From: Thermodesulfovibrio thiophilus DSM 17215
GTDB taxonomy: Bacteria; Nitrospirota; Thermodesulfovibrionia; Thermodesulfovibrionales; Thermodesulfovibrionaceae
Assembly (NCBI RefSeq): GCF_000423865.1
Contig: NZ_AUIU01000011.1
Coordinates: forward strand, 1 to 64,000
DNA length: 64,000 bases
Direction of reading: 5' to 3'
The translations under genes and the position numbers were made by a program. The notes under the pieces were generated by a model that saw only the letters and a program-made list of their open reading frames with translations, did not search any database and had not been told where the DNA came from. Below, in pieces: positions 7,736 through 16,472 of the stretch. Positions within the stretch are counted from its first letter, which is position 1. Each line of letters starts with the position of its first letter.

Positions 7736-8845
7736 ATGTGCAGATTAGCAGCAATTACTTCAGCAAAATATTTTTCGCCAATGGAGAACATCCTTGCTCT
7801 TGAAACGATGAAAGAAGGGCATGATGGTTCTGGTCTTGGCCTGACGCTTAAAGACCTTGGAGGAAAGTTCAAAGAACTAAAAAATTATCCAATTTTATCG
7901 GGTATATGTTCAAGGAAGGGCAAAAAAAATCTTGATGAATACATGATAGGACTGGGTTTTAAGCTTATTTATGAATGGACGCCAAAGATTAGACCTGTAA
8001 GAGGTATAATCAGGCGAGATCACTATTTTGCCAGAGTTTATGATTATCCAGAAGAGTGGCAGGAGAAATCTTTTAAAGATAAAGAAGACCTGCTAATGAA
8101 TACAAGGTTAACACTCAGAAGAATGGGTGAAGCGGATGAATCTATCTTTGTCTTCTCTTTTTATCCAGATGTAATAACTCTTAAAGAAGTGGGAGATCCT
8201 CTGGAACTTGGAGAATTTTTCGGGCTTGATAAAGATAATTTAGAGGCAAAAGTTATATTTGCCCAGGGAAGACAGAACACAAACTATCAGATTTATCTTT
8301 ATGCATGTCATCCATTTTTCCTTCAGGGATACTGCACAATGACAAATGGTGAAAATACTGCTTTTGTTCCAATAAGAGAATTTTTGATGAGTAGAAGATT
8401 TCCAGGATACGTTGGTTATAACTCAGACAGTGAAGTGTTTGATCATATTCTTCATTATTCAGTAAGACAACTCGGATTTCCGCTTACTTACTATAAAGAC
8501 ATAATAACGCCACTTAAATGGGAAGAGGTAGAAAAAAGGTCTGATAGAGAAGCTTTATCATTAATTAAACAGTCTTTGAGACCTCTATGTATTGATGGTC
8601 CAAATATGGTCATAGGTTTTGTTCCAGATGGAACATGCTTCATGGTACATGATTCTAAAAAATTAAGACCTGGTGTTGTTGGAGGTGTTAAAGGTAAGTA
8701 TTCTTTAATGTCAGAGTTATGCGGACTTGATAAGGTTATTCCAAACAGGGATAAATCAAAAGATATATATCCAATGAAGTATGATATGGTGATTGTATCA
8801 CCAGAGGCAAGGGAGGTAAAACTATGGAACCAGCTACAGGCTTAA
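7736..8845 (+). CDS. Glutamate synthase, class II glutamine amidotransferase subunit
   Basis: The 369-residue protein starts MCRLAAIT, placing the nucleophile Cys2 at the N-terminus after methionine removal as in Ntn amidotransferases. It corresponds to the GATase domain of glutamate synthase encoded separately, as in archaea and some anaerobes. It would release ammonia from glutamine for the synthase subunit encoded next. It overlaps the next gene by 22 bases. The start has a GGAG site six bases upstream, partly abutting the operator-like dyad. Confidence 0.88.
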   Translation: MCRLAAITSAKYFSPMENILALETMKEGHDGSGLGLTLKDLGGKFKELKNYPILSGICSRKGKKNLDEYMIGLGFKLIYEWTPKIRPVRGIIRRDHYFARVYDYPEEWQEKSFKDKEDLLMNTRLTLRRMGEADESIFVFSFYPDVITLKEVGDPLELGEFFGLDKDNLEAKVIFAQGRQNTNYQIYLYACHPFFLQGYCTMTNGENTAFVPIREFLMSRRFPGYVGYNSDSEVFDHILHYSVRQLGFPLTYYKDIITPLKWEEVEKRSDREALSLIKQSLRPLCIDGPNMVIGFVPDGTCFMVHDSKKLRPGVVGGVKGKYSLMSELCGLDKVIPNRDKSKDIYPMKYDMVIVSPEAREVKLWNQLQA

Positions 8846-10491
8846 AGCTTGATTTTAATAATAAATTAACGTTAGAGGAATTTCCTTATATTATTAGATG
8901 GAGAGATGACCGTTGCAAAAGATGCGGACAGTGTACATCTGTATGCCCTCAGGGTGCTATTAGACCAGCTGTTAAGTATACAAGAGTTATTGAGTCTGGA
9001 GGGGATACTCCCAAACCAAGACCTGTAAGAAGAATAATTCATGTTATTGAGCAGGTAAACAATATAGATAATTACTGTACAGGCTGTGCGGTTTGTACTC
9101 TTGTGTGTCCAAATAATGCAATAGAGCCAGAGTATAACCCCCAAAATAAGTTTCTCTTTTATAAAAACCGCGGTGGTGAAGGATACAAGAGAGGTGGCAG
9201 AAGAAACGATCCAGGAGTCTCTACACTTGATCGGCTTAAATTCACAAGAATATCAATGCTAACAGACCCTGCTCTTGATGCAGGAAGGCATGAGTTTAGA
9301 GTTCGTTCCTATATTGGAAGAATTCTTCCACCAGAAGATCTTCCACTTAAAGTTGAAGACGGAAGGCTTGTTTTGGATAAATCATCAGGAAAGTTTATAC
9401 CTCCTGTAAGAGAAATATTTCCGATTATGATTGGAAGTATGTCGATTGGCGCTCTTTCTCCTACGATGTGGGAAGGGCTTGCAATGGGAGTTGCTTATTT
9501 AAATGAGGTTGAAGGTATTCCTGTGGTGATGTGTTCTGGAGAAGGAGGTTTTCCTCCAAGACTTCTCAAATCGAGATATGTTAAATATTTTATCTTACAG
9601 ATTGCATCTGGATATTTTGGATGGGATAGCATAATTCATACATTACCTTATATGACAGAGGATCCTGCAGCAATAGAGATAAAATACGGGCAGGGTGCAA
9701 AGCCAGGTGATGGTGGTCTTCTTATGGCTCCAAAGGTTATAAAGTTGATTTCTGAAATTAGAGGAGTGCCTCAATATGTGGATCTTCCATCTCCTCCAAC
9801 TCATCAGACGCAATACTCAATTGAAGAGTCTGTTATGAAGATGATTCAGTCAATGTCAATGGCATTTGGTTTCAGAGTTCCTGTTTATCCAAAAATATCA
9901 GGAACAAAAACCGCCAAGGCTGTTTTAAATAATCTTGCCAGAAACCCGTATGCAGCAGCTCTTTCTATTGATGGAGAAGATGGTGGCACTGGAGCTGCTT
10001 ATAATATATCACTTGATAAAATGGGACATCCAATTGCTTCGAACATAAGAGAGTGTTATCTTGATCTTGTAAAACAGGGTAAACAGAATGAGCTTCCGCT
10101 TATTGCAGCAGGAGGAGTTGGTAAAAAAGGAAATCTTGCAGCAAATGCAGCAGCTCTTATAATGCTTGGTGTATCCGCGGTTTCTGTTGGGAAATATATA
10201 ATGCAGGCAACTGCTGAATGTCTCGGTAATGAGTATAATCGCTGTAATATATGTAATACTGGAAAATGTCCAAGAGGCATTACTACGCAGGATCCGAAGC
10301 TTTACAGGCGCCTTGATCCTGATAAAGTAGCAGAAAGAGTTGTGGAGATTTTCAAGTCTGCAGATGTTGAACTTCGTAAAATATTCGCTCCAATGGGAAG
10401 AAGCGTTGAACTTCCAATTGGTATGTCAGATGGATTGAGTATAGATGATAAAGCAATAGCAGAAAGATTGGAGATAAGCTATGCCTGTTAA
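8824..10491 (+). CDS. Glutamate synthase, FMN-binding synthase subunit with ferredoxin domain
   Basis: The 555-residue protein opens with two [4Fe-4S] motifs (CKRCGQCTSVCP and CTGCAVCTLVCP, about residues 30-95). The FMN barrel of glutamate synthase follows, with KYGQGAKPGDGG, DGEDGGTGAAY and AAGGVGKKGN. The segment CNICNTGKCPRG near residue 480 is the [3Fe-4S] ligand region. It converts 2-oxoglutarate and ammonia to glutamate using low-potential electrons. It overlaps both neighbours (22 and 11 bases), so the three genes form one operon. Confidence 0.9.
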   Translation: MEPATGLKLDFNNKLTLEEFPYIIRWRDDRCKRCGQCTSVCPQGAIRPAVKYTRVIESGGDTPKPRPVRRIIHVIEQVNNIDNYCTGCAVCTLVCPNNAIEPEYNPQNKFLFYKNRGGEGYKRGGRRNDPGVSTLDRLKFTRISMLTDPALDAGRHEFRVRSYIGRILPPEDLPLKVEDGRLVLDKSSGKFIPPVREIFPIMIGSMSIGALSPTMWEGLAMGVAYLNEVEGIPVVMCSGEGGFPPRLLKSRYVKYFILQIASGYFGWDSIIHTLPYMTEDPAAIEIKYGQGAKPGDGGLLMAPKVIKLISEIRGVPQYVDLPSPPTHQTQYSIEESVMKMIQSMSMAFGFRVPVYPKISGTKTAKAVLNNLARNPYAAALSIDGEDGGTGAAYNISLDKMGHPIASNIRECYLDLVKQGKQNELPLIAAGGVGKKGNLAANAAALIMLGVSAVSVGKYIMQATAECLGNEYNRCNICNTGKCPRGITTQDPKLYRRLDPDKVAERVVEIFKSADVELRKIFAPMGRSVELPIGMSDGLSIDDKAIAERLEISYAC

Positions 10492-12901
10492 AAAAATAAT
10501 ACAAAGAGAAATGCCGAAGGTTGGATTGCATGAAACTGTAATTCCATATGCAGAAGTTGTCAAATGGGTTAATGACAAATCTGTAATTATATATGGAAAT
10601 ATAAAAGGAAATAGAATTCCTTCAAGGATACTGGAAGAATTCATTCAGGAAGCTGTAAAGAATGGAGCAAGAAATATTCATGTATATGCTGATGGACAAC
10701 ACGGAATTGGTGGTAGAATCTTCTCTCAGGGTGAACCTGTAAAAATTACTATTGAAGGACCTGTTGGACAGAGATGTGGCTCAATGGGAATGTTTGGCAC
10801 AGAGATTACTGTTAGGGGAGGTGTATCTGACGATGTAGGATGGATCAACTGCGGAGCAAAAATTACTGTTCTTGGAGATGCAACAAATGGAGCATGGAAT
10901 GCGGCTGCGCAGGGAATTCTATATGTTCAGGGAAGCGGTGGTGCTCGTTGTGATACAATGACAAAACATAATCCAAGATTTGATCCCCCTCAGTCGTGGT
11001 ATCTGAGGGATGTTGGAGATTCATTTGCAGAATTCAAAGCTGGTGGAATTGCCGTAGTCTGCGGAATTAATCCAAGAAATCAGAAATCAGTTCTTGGATA
11101 CAGACCTTGTGTTGGCATGGTTGGCGGTGTTATTTATTTTCGCGGTTCAATAGATGGTTATTCAGAAAGGGATGTTAAACTGCTTGAAATAAGTGAGCAG
11201 GACTGGCAGTGGCTATGTGACAATCTAAAGCCATATCTCACAGCAATAGAAAGAATGGATTATTATCATGAACTTACAAAAAGTCCTGATGAATGGCGTA
11301 AACTCGTACCATACACACCACAGGAAAGAAGACGTAAAAGATGGTTCAAGGTTGAAATGGAAGATTTCAGGAAAAACTACTGGGAGAAAGAGGTTGGAAA
11401 GGGAGGAATTTTTGCAGAATACATTGACCATGAACCAACAATTATTCCCTATATAGTAACTGGACAGTATCGCAGATATAAGCCTGTGTGGGCAAATGAG
11501 AAGTATGCGCCACCATGTGCATATAGCTGTCCAACTAATATTCCAACTCATAAAAGAACTGCGTTGATAAGGCTTGGTAAAATAAAAGAAGCGTTGGAGC
11601 TTGTGCTGAATTATAGTCCGCTTCCAGCTACAGTCTGCGGAATGATATGTCCGAATCTCTGCATGCAGGCATGCACTCGCGGAAGAATTGATATACCGAT
11701 ATCTGTAAAAGAACTCGGCAAAGCATCTCCGGATCTACCAGCACCCAAAAAAGCTAAATCAACAGGTCACAGTGTGGCTGTAATCGGTGCAGGACCTGCA
11801 GGTATGTCAGTTGCATGGCAGATTTCATTAAAAGGACACAATGTAACTATGTATGAAGCTACAGATAAGATTGGTGGAAAAATTGAACTTTGCATACCTG
11901 AACACAGATTTAATAAAGACATACTTCATAAAGAGATTGAAAGATTTAAGGAGGTTGTTCCAGATATTCGTTTAAATACAAAAGTTACAAAAGAACTTTT
12001 TGAAGAAATATATAGAGAAAATGAGTTTGTAGTGATAGCTGTCGGAGCGCATCAACCAAGAAAGATTCCTTTCCCCGGTTCAGAGCATATTATTTCAGCA
12101 TATGAATTTTTAAGAGCCATAAATGAAGGTAAAACCTTTGATCTTAAAGATAAAAATGTCGTTGTAATTGGTGCTGGTAATGTTGGAATGGATGCATCTG
12201 TTGAGGCTTTCCTCTGTGGAGCAGCCTCTGTGACTGCTGTTGATATTCAGAAACCAGCAGCAGCCTTTGGAACAGAATTTGAACAGGCAAAACAAAAGGG
12301 TGTTGAGATTCTCTGGCCTAAAATTACTGAGAAATATGTTCCTGGTGAAAGAAAAATCTATTTTAAAGATGGAACAAACATTGATGCTGATTTTGTTATT
12401 ATGTCAATTGGTGATATACCTGATTTAGATTTTATCCCTCCGCAGATTCATACTGAGAGGGGATGGATGGTTGTAAATGAATTTTTTCAGACATCAGATC
12501 CCAAGGTTTTTGCAATTGGAGATGTTACAGGGCTTGGTCTGGTAACCCATGCAATTGGTCATGGAAGACTGCTTGCTGAGTACTTACATGGAGAGCTCAT
12601 GCATTCTCCTGTTACAAGAGATTTAAGAGCAAGAATACCTTATGAAAGAATTAAACTTGATTATTATGAAAGGTGCAGAGCCACTTCATCTCTTGAACAG
12701 GAAGCTGAAAGATGCCTTTCCTGCGGATCATGTAGAGACTGTCATATGTGTGAGATGACCTGCTATTGGGGAGCAATAAGCAGAGTGGAAAAGTCTGATG
12801 GTCGGTATGAGTATGTTGTTGATGAAAATAAATGCATTGCCTGTGGATTCTGCGCTGGAGTCTGCCCGTGTGGAGTGTGGGAGATGGTTGAGAATATTTA
12901 A
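10481..12901 (+). CDS. Glutamate synthase GXGXG domain fused to GltD-type oxidoreductase
   Basis: The 806-residue protein fuses parts that are usually separate. Residues about 1-260 form the GXGXG beta-helix domain (DGQHGIGGR, GPVGQRCGSMGMFG). From about residue 340 it resembles the small subunit GltD, with an N-terminal cluster region (PCAYSCPTNIP, CGMICPNLC), a Rossmann FAD motif (IGAGPAGMS), an NAD(P) motif (VIGAGNVGMD) and the GDVTGLG FAD motif. The last 80 residues add ferredoxin-like clusters (CLSCGSCRDCHMC, CIACGFCAGVCPCG). It would feed NAD(P)H or ferredoxin electrons to the synthase subunit. The arrangement is intact, with no frameshift. Confidence 0.88.
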   Translation: MPVKKIIQREMPKVGLHETVIPYAEVVKWVNDKSVIIYGNIKGNRIPSRILEEFIQEAVKNGARNIHVYADGQHGIGGRIFSQGEPVKITIEGPVGQRCGSMGMFGTEITVRGGVSDDVGWINCGAKITVLGDATNGAWNAAAQGILYVQGSGGARCDTMTKHNPRFDPPQSWYLRDVGDSFAEFKAGGIAVVCGINPRNQKSVLGYRPCVGMVGGVIYFRGSIDGYSERDVKLLEISEQDWQWLCDNLKPYLTAIERMDYYHELTKSPDEWRKLVPYTPQERRRKRWFKVEMEDFRKNYWEKEVGKGGIFAEYIDHEPTIIPYIVTGQYRRYKPVWANEKYAPPCAYSCPTNIPTHKRTALIRLGKIKEALELVLNYSPLPATVCGMICPNLCMQACTRGRIDIPISVKELGKASPDLPAPKKAKSTGHSVAVIGAGPAGMSVAWQISLKGHNVTMYEATDKIGGKIELCIPEHRFNKDILHKEIERFKEVVPDIRLNTKVTKELFEEIYRENEFVVIAVGAHQPRKIPFPGSEHIISAYEFLRAINEGKTFDLKDKNVVVIGAGNVGMDASVEAFLCGAASVTAVDIQKPAAAFGTEFEQAKQKGVEILWPKITEKYVPGERKIYFKDGTNIDADFVIMSIGDIPDLDFIPPQIHTERGWMVVNEFFQTSDPKVFAIGDVTGLGLVTHAIGHGRLLAEYLHGELMHSPVTRDLRARIPYERIKLDYYERCRATSSLEQEAERCLSCGSCRDCHMCEMTCYWGAISRVEKSDGRYEYVVDENKCIACGFCAGVCPCGVWEMVENI

Positions 12902-13062
12902 CAGTTATTATGGAAAATTTAATTTTTTTAAATTTCTCAGAGATGGGTTGTTGAATAATCAGCTATACTCCCGACTAATCGAAAATTCTTTCATAACCAA
13001 AATGAACAGCTGCTATCAGATTGCCCTATTATTTTATATAATTTTATATAATAAAGAATACC

Positions 13063-13102
13063 TTTATATCGTAGATTTATGAATCATACTCTGCGATATA
13101 AA
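13063..13102 (+). promoter_or_regulatory. Long dyad in the leader of the aldehyde oxidoreductase operon
   Basis: Arms TTTATATCGTAGA (13063-13075) and TCTGCGATATAAA (13090-13102) pair over 13 bp with one G-U wobble around a 14-base loop. A TATAAT lies at 13047-13052, so the dyad starts about +5 of the presumed transcript and ends 31 bases before the ATG. It could be a protein operator or an RNA hairpin. A metal-responsive (Mo/W) regulator is plausible given the downstream enzyme but is not shown. Confidence 0.45.
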
Positions 13103-13133
13103 TGAAAAAATTAGTAATAAGCTGGAGGTAAAT

Positions 13134-13856
13134 ATGAATGAGATGAAAGGTAAAAAGCTAAATGTTAATGAATTACACGATCCTACCAGAAGAGCATTTA
13201 TAAAAAACATCGGAATTACTGCGAGTGTCATCTTGCTTGAAAGATTTGGAATTCATTCAATAGTATGGGCTTCTTCAGAGAAAAAAATCCTTAAAATGAT
13301 TCTTGTAGATTATGAGGAATGTACTGGATGTAGAACATGTGAAACTGTCTGCTCCTCATACAACAATCCAGTAACAGTGAATGGAGAGACACTCCCAGGA
13401 CTTGGAAATCCTGTTTACTCAAAGATTCGTGTTGTAAGCTTTAATCCTGATGTGGATGTTCCTACTGTGTGTGCAATGTGTCCTGATGCTCCTTGTGTGA
13501 ATGTATGTCCTGTAGAACCTGATCCTAAAACAGGAAGAAGAGCTCTATACAGAAATGAGACAACTTTGACAATTCAGAATGATCCACACCGATGTATAGG
13601 TTGTGGAAATTGTGCTAAAGTATGCCTTGAACAAAGAAGAGGGGTTATAATGCTCGATCCTCAAACAGGCAAACCAGGTGGTATATGCAATCTTTGTAAT
13701 GGTGATCCACAATGTGTAAAATGGTGTCCTGTTAATGCACTCTCTTATGTTGAAGTGCGACCTGAACGAAAATTTTATGGACTTTCACCTGAAAAAATAG
13801 CAGCTGAATTAGCTCAAAAATGGTATGGAATAAAAGATGTAGGAGGTTTAAAATGA
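13134..13856 (+). CDS. Tat-signal 4Fe-4S ferredoxin subunit
   Basis: The 240-residue protein has a twin-arginine-like N-terminus (TRRAFIKN near residue 18) followed by a hydrophobic stretch and VWASS, a possible cleavage site. The mature part carries four cysteine clusters in the style of DmsB/HycB electron carriers (CTGCRTCETVC, CAMCPDAPCVNVC, CIGCGNCAKVC, CNLCNGDPQCVKWC). It probably passes electrons from the oxidoreductase encoded next. The stop overlaps the next start by four bases. The hydrophobic region contains Glu and Arg, so export is not certain. The site GGAGG fixes the ATG. Confidence 0.85.
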   Translation: MNEMKGKKLNVNELHDPTRRAFIKNIGITASVILLERFGIHSIVWASSEKKILKMILVDYEECTGCRTCETVCSSYNNPVTVNGETLPGLGNPVYSKIRVVSFNPDVDVPTVCAMCPDAPCVNVCPVEPDPKTGRRALYRNETTLTIQNDPHRCIGCGNCAKVCLEQRRGVIMLDPQTGKPGGICNLCNGDPQCVKWCPVNALSYVEVRPERKFYGLSPEKIAAELAQKWYGIKDVGGLK

Positions 13857-15661
13857 GTACCCCATATGGATATAATGGCAGAATACTAAATATAGACCTT
13901 ACAACAGGTAAAATTGAAAAACTACCTGTTGCTCAGGATGATCTTATTAAATTTGTTGGTGGACGAGGGCTTGGAATGAAAATACTCTGGGATCATTTAA
14001 AGAAACCAGGAGTTGATCCATTTTCTAATGAAAATCCACTTATATTTATGACAGGTCCTTTTTCAGGATTTCCGGTTCCATCCTCATCAAGAACATGTGT
14101 TATTACCAAATCTCCAATAACATCTCCAATTCATTCTTCTTATTCATCTGCATCCACTGTAACCTATTCCAATGTGGGAGGGTTCTTTGGACCAGAACTT
14201 AAATTTGCAGGTTACGACGGCATCGTTATTACAGGAAAAGCTAATGAGCTTTGTTACATTGTAATTGATGATGATAAGGTCGAAATTCGTGATGCTAGAA
14301 AATTCAGAGGTATGCGAACAGATGCCTTTGACAGAACAATTCTGGAAGAACTCAGAGACAGAAGATTCAAAACTGTATATATCGGACCTGCTGGAGAAAA
14401 TCTTGTCCGTTATGCCAGCATACTTCATACAGCTGCACGTGCAGCGGGTCGAGGCGGTGTTGGATGCATAATGGGTTCTAAAAATTTAAAAGCTATAGCA
14501 GTTAAAGGGACTAAACAGCCATTTGTTGCTAATCATAAGCGATTCCTTACAGCTCTTGAAAGAGCCAGATTGGCCCTCAAAAACTCACCAAGAACAAAGT
14601 CGTGGATGGAACTAGGAACTGCCTCTTTCATTCTGGAAAGCAGCAATGCTGGAACAGAGACTGTGCGTAATTTCCGGGAAGGAACATTTCCAGAGGTTTA
14701 TAAGATCAGTGCTGATACTGCAAGACGTGAGGTATGGGTTAGAAACATTGCTTGTTATTGCTGCCCATTAGCATGCAAAAAAAGTGGCCGTACGCAGGGT
14801 AAATACGGAGGGATAGTTCACGATGGACCAGAGTATGAAACTGGTACAATGTTTGGTTCAAACCTTTTGATATCAGATATGGCTGGTATGTTAAAGGCAG
14901 TTTACAATGTTGATGATCTTGGCTTAGATGCAATTTCAACAGGAAATGTTATAGGATTTCTCATGGAAGCTTATGAGAAAGGGATGATAGATTCAAAATT
15001 GCTTGATGGAATAGACCTCAAATGGGGGAGTGTTGATGCGACTCTTGCAATGATAGACAAGATAGCCTACCGAGATGGAGTAGGAGATCTTGCATCTAAG
15101 GGTGTAAAGGCTCTTTCTCAGAAGATCGGTCATGGTAGTGAAAAGTTTGCCATACATGTGAAAGGGCTTGAATTAGCTGCGCATAATATTCAGGCTAATC
15201 CGCCGAGAGCTTTGTGTTATGCTACTGCAAATAGAGGTGGGTGTCATTTAAACGGTGACAGCATTGAAATGCAGAACATGAGAGCAATGATTGATTCAAC
15301 TGGCATTTGCCTTTTTGCCGCATTTGATCCTTCATTAGAAGACCACATGCTCACTCTGCTCAGCTCAATCACCGGTCTGGAATATGATAAAGCAACTTTT
15401 GCAAAAACAGGAGAAAGAGGGTTTAATCTTGAAAAAATGTTCAATTATCGTGAAGGTTTTCGTAGAGAGGATGACTGGCTACCAGACCGCTTCTTTGAGG
15501 ATGCATTCACTATAGGACCGAAAAAGGGATCTGTACTTGACAGAGATAAGTTCCGTGAAATGATTACACAATACTATACAGGCAGAGGATGGAATACTGA
15601 AACATCAAAACCGGGTGAATCGAAGTTAAAAGAGCTTGGACTGACTGAAATAGTGACCTAA
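13853..15661 (+). CDS. aor: Aldehyde:ferredoxin oxidoreductase (tungsten-type)
   Basis: The 602-residue protein starts at the ATG preceded by AGGAGG. The frame stays open 33 bases further up, but that extension would lie in the upstream gene. Family marks are GGRGLGMK near the N-terminus, the cluster ligands C-x2-C-x3-C (CYCCPLAC) and DSTGIC, which supplies the fourth cysteine and the pterin-binding Asp (DxxGxC). Family members oxidise aldehydes to acids with a bis-pterin tungsten centre. It has no signal peptide of its own, although its partner ferredoxin appears to have one. Substrate cannot be inferred; a BamB-like or other AOR-family role is possible. Confidence 0.9.
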   Translation: MSTPYGYNGRILNIDLTTGKIEKLPVAQDDLIKFVGGRGLGMKILWDHLKKPGVDPFSNENPLIFMTGPFSGFPVPSSSRTCVITKSPITSPIHSSYSSASTVTYSNVGGFFGPELKFAGYDGIVITGKANELCYIVIDDDKVEIRDARKFRGMRTDAFDRTILEELRDRRFKTVYIGPAGENLVRYASILHTAARAAGRGGVGCIMGSKNLKAIAVKGTKQPFVANHKRFLTALERARLALKNSPRTKSWMELGTASFILESSNAGTETVRNFREGTFPEVYKISADTARREVWVRNIACYCCPLACKKSGRTQGKYGGIVHDGPEYETGTMFGSNLLISDMAGMLKAVYNVDDLGLDAISTGNVIGFLMEAYEKGMIDSKLLDGIDLKWGSVDATLAMIDKIAYRDGVGDLASKGVKALSQKIGHGSEKFAIHVKGLELAAHNIQANPPRALCYATANRGGCHLNGDSIEMQNMRAMIDSTGICLFAAFDPSLEDHMLTLLSSITGLEYDKATFAKTGERGFNLEKMFNYREGFRREDDWLPDRFFEDAFTIGPKKGSVLDRDKFREMITQYYTGRGWNTETSKPGESKLKELGLTEIVT

Positions 15662-15745
15662 CAATCAGGTTGAAAAAATTTATAAAATAGAAAGAGATTT
15701 AACAATAAATAGTTATGGGTAATTAAAAGATTTTTATAAGATAGC

Positions 15746-15773
15746 GACATAGTGTATTTTATTACAATATGTC
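15746..15773. terminator. Hairpin between convergent genes
   Basis: GACATA-G-TGTA and TACA-A-TATGTC pair around TTTTAT with one internal mismatch. It overlaps the stop codon of the minus-strand amidotransferase gene and lies 85 bases after the aldehyde oxidoreductase stop. It could serve as a two-way terminator. Confidence 0.4.
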
Positions 15774-16461
15774 AGTTTTCCAGAAAGGCACTGTAAAAGT
15801 TCTCTGCGCGCTGTGAATATTCAGGGATTATTTTTTCTGCTTCGTTGAGAATTTGTGATCTGAGAGAATGTGAATTAAACCAATTTATGAGTAAAGCCCT
15901 TGTTACTTCAATATGAAACTGCAAGGCATAAACTTTTTCTCCATATTTAAAAGCCTGATTTTCATAAAGTTCAGATTTGGCTAAATGTGTGCAGCCATAT
16001 GGTAGATCAAAAGTATCCCAATGCCAATGAAATACTCTGAATTTTTTCCATACATCTCCAACGGATGGATGTTTTGCTAAAGCTATCATTAATGGGTCTC
16101 GTAATCCATCTCCTGTAAGCTCAATATCTTGCCATCCAATTTCTTCCACATGCCCCTGATATACCTTTGCTCCTAGTGTGTGGGCTATTAACTGAGATCC
16201 AAGGCATATTCCGAGAACCTTTAAATCTCTGTTTATAGCCTCTCTTATAAGCCTTGAAACTATTTTAAGATGTGGATAAATGTCCATCTCATAAACACCC
16301 ATCGGTCCACCCATAATGATTAACCCGGTGTAGTCTTCAAGAGTGGATGGAATTATACCATCTTCAGCTTCGAATACTTTATAAAGCAATTTGTTTTTTT
16401 TAAGAAAATTTTCAATACTTCCTGGACCTTCTGATTTTACATTTTTAACTATTGCTATCAT
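15772..16461 (-). CDS. Class I glutamine amidotransferase-like protein
   Basis: This 229-residue protein is of the GMP synthase-like GATase1 family. It has the nucleophile elbow GICLGSQ and a downstream ALQFHIE, giving the catalytic Cys, His and Glu. The oxyanion segment is GLIIMGGPMGVYE. No synthetase domain is attached. It lies 11 bases after the nifA-like regulator on the same strand, so both are probably on one transcript. Its acceptor is unknown. Related stand-alone proteins include gamma-glutamyl hydrolases and peptidases. Confidence 0.82.
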   Translation of the reverse strand: MIAIVKNVKSEGPGSIENFLKKNKLLYKVFEAEDGIIPSTLEDYTGLIIMGGPMGVYEMDIYPHLKIVSRLIREAINRDLKVLGICLGSQLIAHTLGAKVYQGHVEEIGWQDIELTGDGLRDPLMIALAKHPSVGDVWKKFRVFHWHWDTFDLPYGCTHLAKSELYENQAFKYGEKVYALQFHIEVTRALLINWFNSHSLRSQILNEAEKIIPEYSQRAENFYSAFLEN

Positions 16462-16472
16462 GTAGAAATCTC

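Noticed and set aside
12914-12934. AT-only hairpin (AAATTTAA/TTAAATTT) after the glutamate synthase operon
   Set aside because: Such pairing is expected by chance in very AT-rich intergenic DNA, and it has no G-C pairs.
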